Origin: Anodontia alba
Lineage: Eukaryota; Mollusca; Bivalvia; Lucinida; Lucinidae
Direction: 5' to 3'
DNA length: 64,000 nt
NCBI GenBank assembly: GCA_964016985.1
Contig: OZ024821.1
Location: 92,060,093 to 92,124,092, forward strand
The notes below the pieces were generated by a model. The model ran no database searches. It was not told the origin of the DNA and was given only the letters and a program-made list of their open reading frames with translations. Every line of letters begins with the position of its first letter. Position 1 is the first letter of the stretch. The translations under genes were made by a program, and so were the position numbers. Positions 62,844 to 64,000 of this stretch are shown here, piece after piece.

Positions 62844-62882
62844 ACTGTACAGAAGGCATGCGGTAGAATGGAAAATAATCTT

Positions 62883-63165
62883 TAAAGCGCCAAGCAAAAT
62901 TTGTAGCAGACAACATTTTGAATTTTTTATTCTTTATTATTATTTTTCTTGACACTTCATGTGAAGCATCTGCTGGGCGGACATTTCACATGAAATGTCA
63001 ACTTGTTTATCTGAAAAATAAGAAAAACTCAAAATGTCATCTGCTGCAGACGATTCACCTGAAATGTCAAGGCTTAAAATCTCCGAAAAAAAATAATAAA
63101 TAAATATAAGTTTAGTTTTTTTTTTTTTTTGCTGCAGTTGTGATTGGCGCTATTTGGATTAATTA
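62883..63165. mobile_element. T11 palindromic MITE with extra arm
   Basis: TTAAAGCGCCAAGCAAAATT start; the arm CACATGAAATGTCAACTTG occurs with a second CACCTGAAATGTCAAGGC arm; GTTGTGATTGGCGCTATTTG end. Confidence 0.68.
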
Positions 63166-63198
63166 AAACTGTACAGATGGCAGCGCTAGATTGTATAT

Positions 63199-63432
63199 TA
63201 ACCCATAAAGCGCCAAGCAATTTTTTTTTGTTGTTTATTATTATTTTATTTTTCAGAGAAAATAAGTCTTGAAATTTCATATGAAGCATCTGCTTAGGAG
63301 ATGATTCACCTGAAATGTCAAGACTTTATTCTCTGAAAATAAATAAATAAATAAATAAATAAATAGAAATAAATTAAAAAGGTTTTTTTTTTTTTTTTAG
63401 CTGCAGTTGTGAATGGCGCTTTAAGGGGTTAA
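63199..63432. mobile_element. T11 palindromic MITE
   Basis: TTAACCCATAAAGCGCCAAG start; GAAATTTCATATGAAGCATC and GATTCACCTGAAATGTCAAG arms; GGCGCTTTAAGGGGTTAA end. Includes a TAAA microsatellite. Confidence 0.72.
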
Positions 63433-63764
63433 TCTGTGTTAACACGGTTTCTCCAGCTGACTGCAGGTGCTATTTTAAGCATGTTAGTTCTTACCATGCT
63501 ATGGGCAAATTTAGCAAACGACAAACTGATGACAGTTTTCTATTTTTGTCCTAAAAAATAGCAGCCGACTGTTCTTGCAAATAGTCTCCTCGGGAGACGA
63601 ATTGCTTGAAATGTCAAATTATGTACACTGAAAAAAAAAAAATATAAGAAAAATGTTATCAGTTCGTTGTCTGCTAAATCGGTAAAGGTTAACAAGGTCA
63701 ATAAGTATGTTTCACAGAGATTACCCGTGAGCAAAAATATGGTGTTCCGCAAAAGAAAAAGGGA

Positions 63765-64000
63765 CCTTACAAGAATTACTCACAACCCGATCGGCTGCGC
63801 AGGCTTTTCAAAATAATAAAACTGCTAACATCTTGCATAAAGAACACCTGTCCTTGTAAGTATGCACTATAAATAAACTAGACCTTTATCGGACCGTGCC
63901 GACTTGTCTGGATCAGCAATTTTCGCATTTGCAATAAGGTGCGCTTTTTATTAGTCAGAACACTGGGATTTTCCGGTAGACTCGTGAACGCAAAATGGTT
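63765..64000 (-). repeat. Right arm of large inverted repeat (no T4)
   Basis: The minus strand reads TTATTGCAAATGCGAAAATT, GATCCAGACAAGTCGGCACG, GTCCGATAAAGGTC, GCATACTTACAAGG, GCCTGCGCAGCCGATCGGGT. It runs off the right edge of the window. Confidence 0.75.

Overview
This window is animal (metazoan) nuclear DNA: AT-rich, intron-rich and crowded with short non-autonomous transposons. The repeat types seen (pearl/Helentron-like elements carrying internal tandem arrays, PIF/Harbinger MITEs, foldback MITEs, tRNA-headed SINEs) and the look of the one gene suggest a mollusc, most likely a bivalve clam. The lineage is an inference from repeat style, not a proof. No rRNA, intact tRNA, CRISPR array, operon or bacterial-type gene is present.

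The window holds one recognisable host gene, on the minus strand: NCAPH (Barren/CAP-H), the kleisin subunit of condensin I. I rebuilt 17 coding exons from 37093 down to 4138. All join in frame across GT-AG introns and give a 754-residue protein from ATG to stop, close to the 741 residues of human NCAPH. The exon before the ATG (5' UTR) begins at about 37099 with a splice acceptor, so the first exon and promoter lie further right and were not identified. NCAPH closes the SMC2-SMC4 ring of condensin I. Its N-terminal part binds SMC2, its C-terminal winged helix binds SMC4, and its middle carries the HEAT subunits NCAPD2 and NCAPG.

The 33-kb gene has only about 2.3 kb of coding sequence. Its introns are packed with MITEs. 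These are a palindromic family ending in ATAGCTCCAGATAAG (here family B, over 30 copies), a PIF/Harbinger family with CWG target duplications (family A), a family with TA duplications and CGGTAAATGTCC termini (family C), and two further short palindromic families (D and E). There are also a broken Tc1-like transposase, a broken mariner transposase and several SINE pieces.

Right of about 39 kb the character changes. A 3.27-kb terminal-inverted-repeat element fills 39.16-42.43 kb. From 45 to 56 kb lies a nest of tandem-array elements inserted into one another (arrays of about 130-165 bp units). From 58.7 to 64 kb a large inverted repeat encloses palindromic MITEs, a SINE and a second copy of a tandem-array element whose sister copy sits at 12.8-14.75 kb inside an NCAPH intron. 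Several nested insertions can be undone by eye, which exposes target-site duplications and empty sites.
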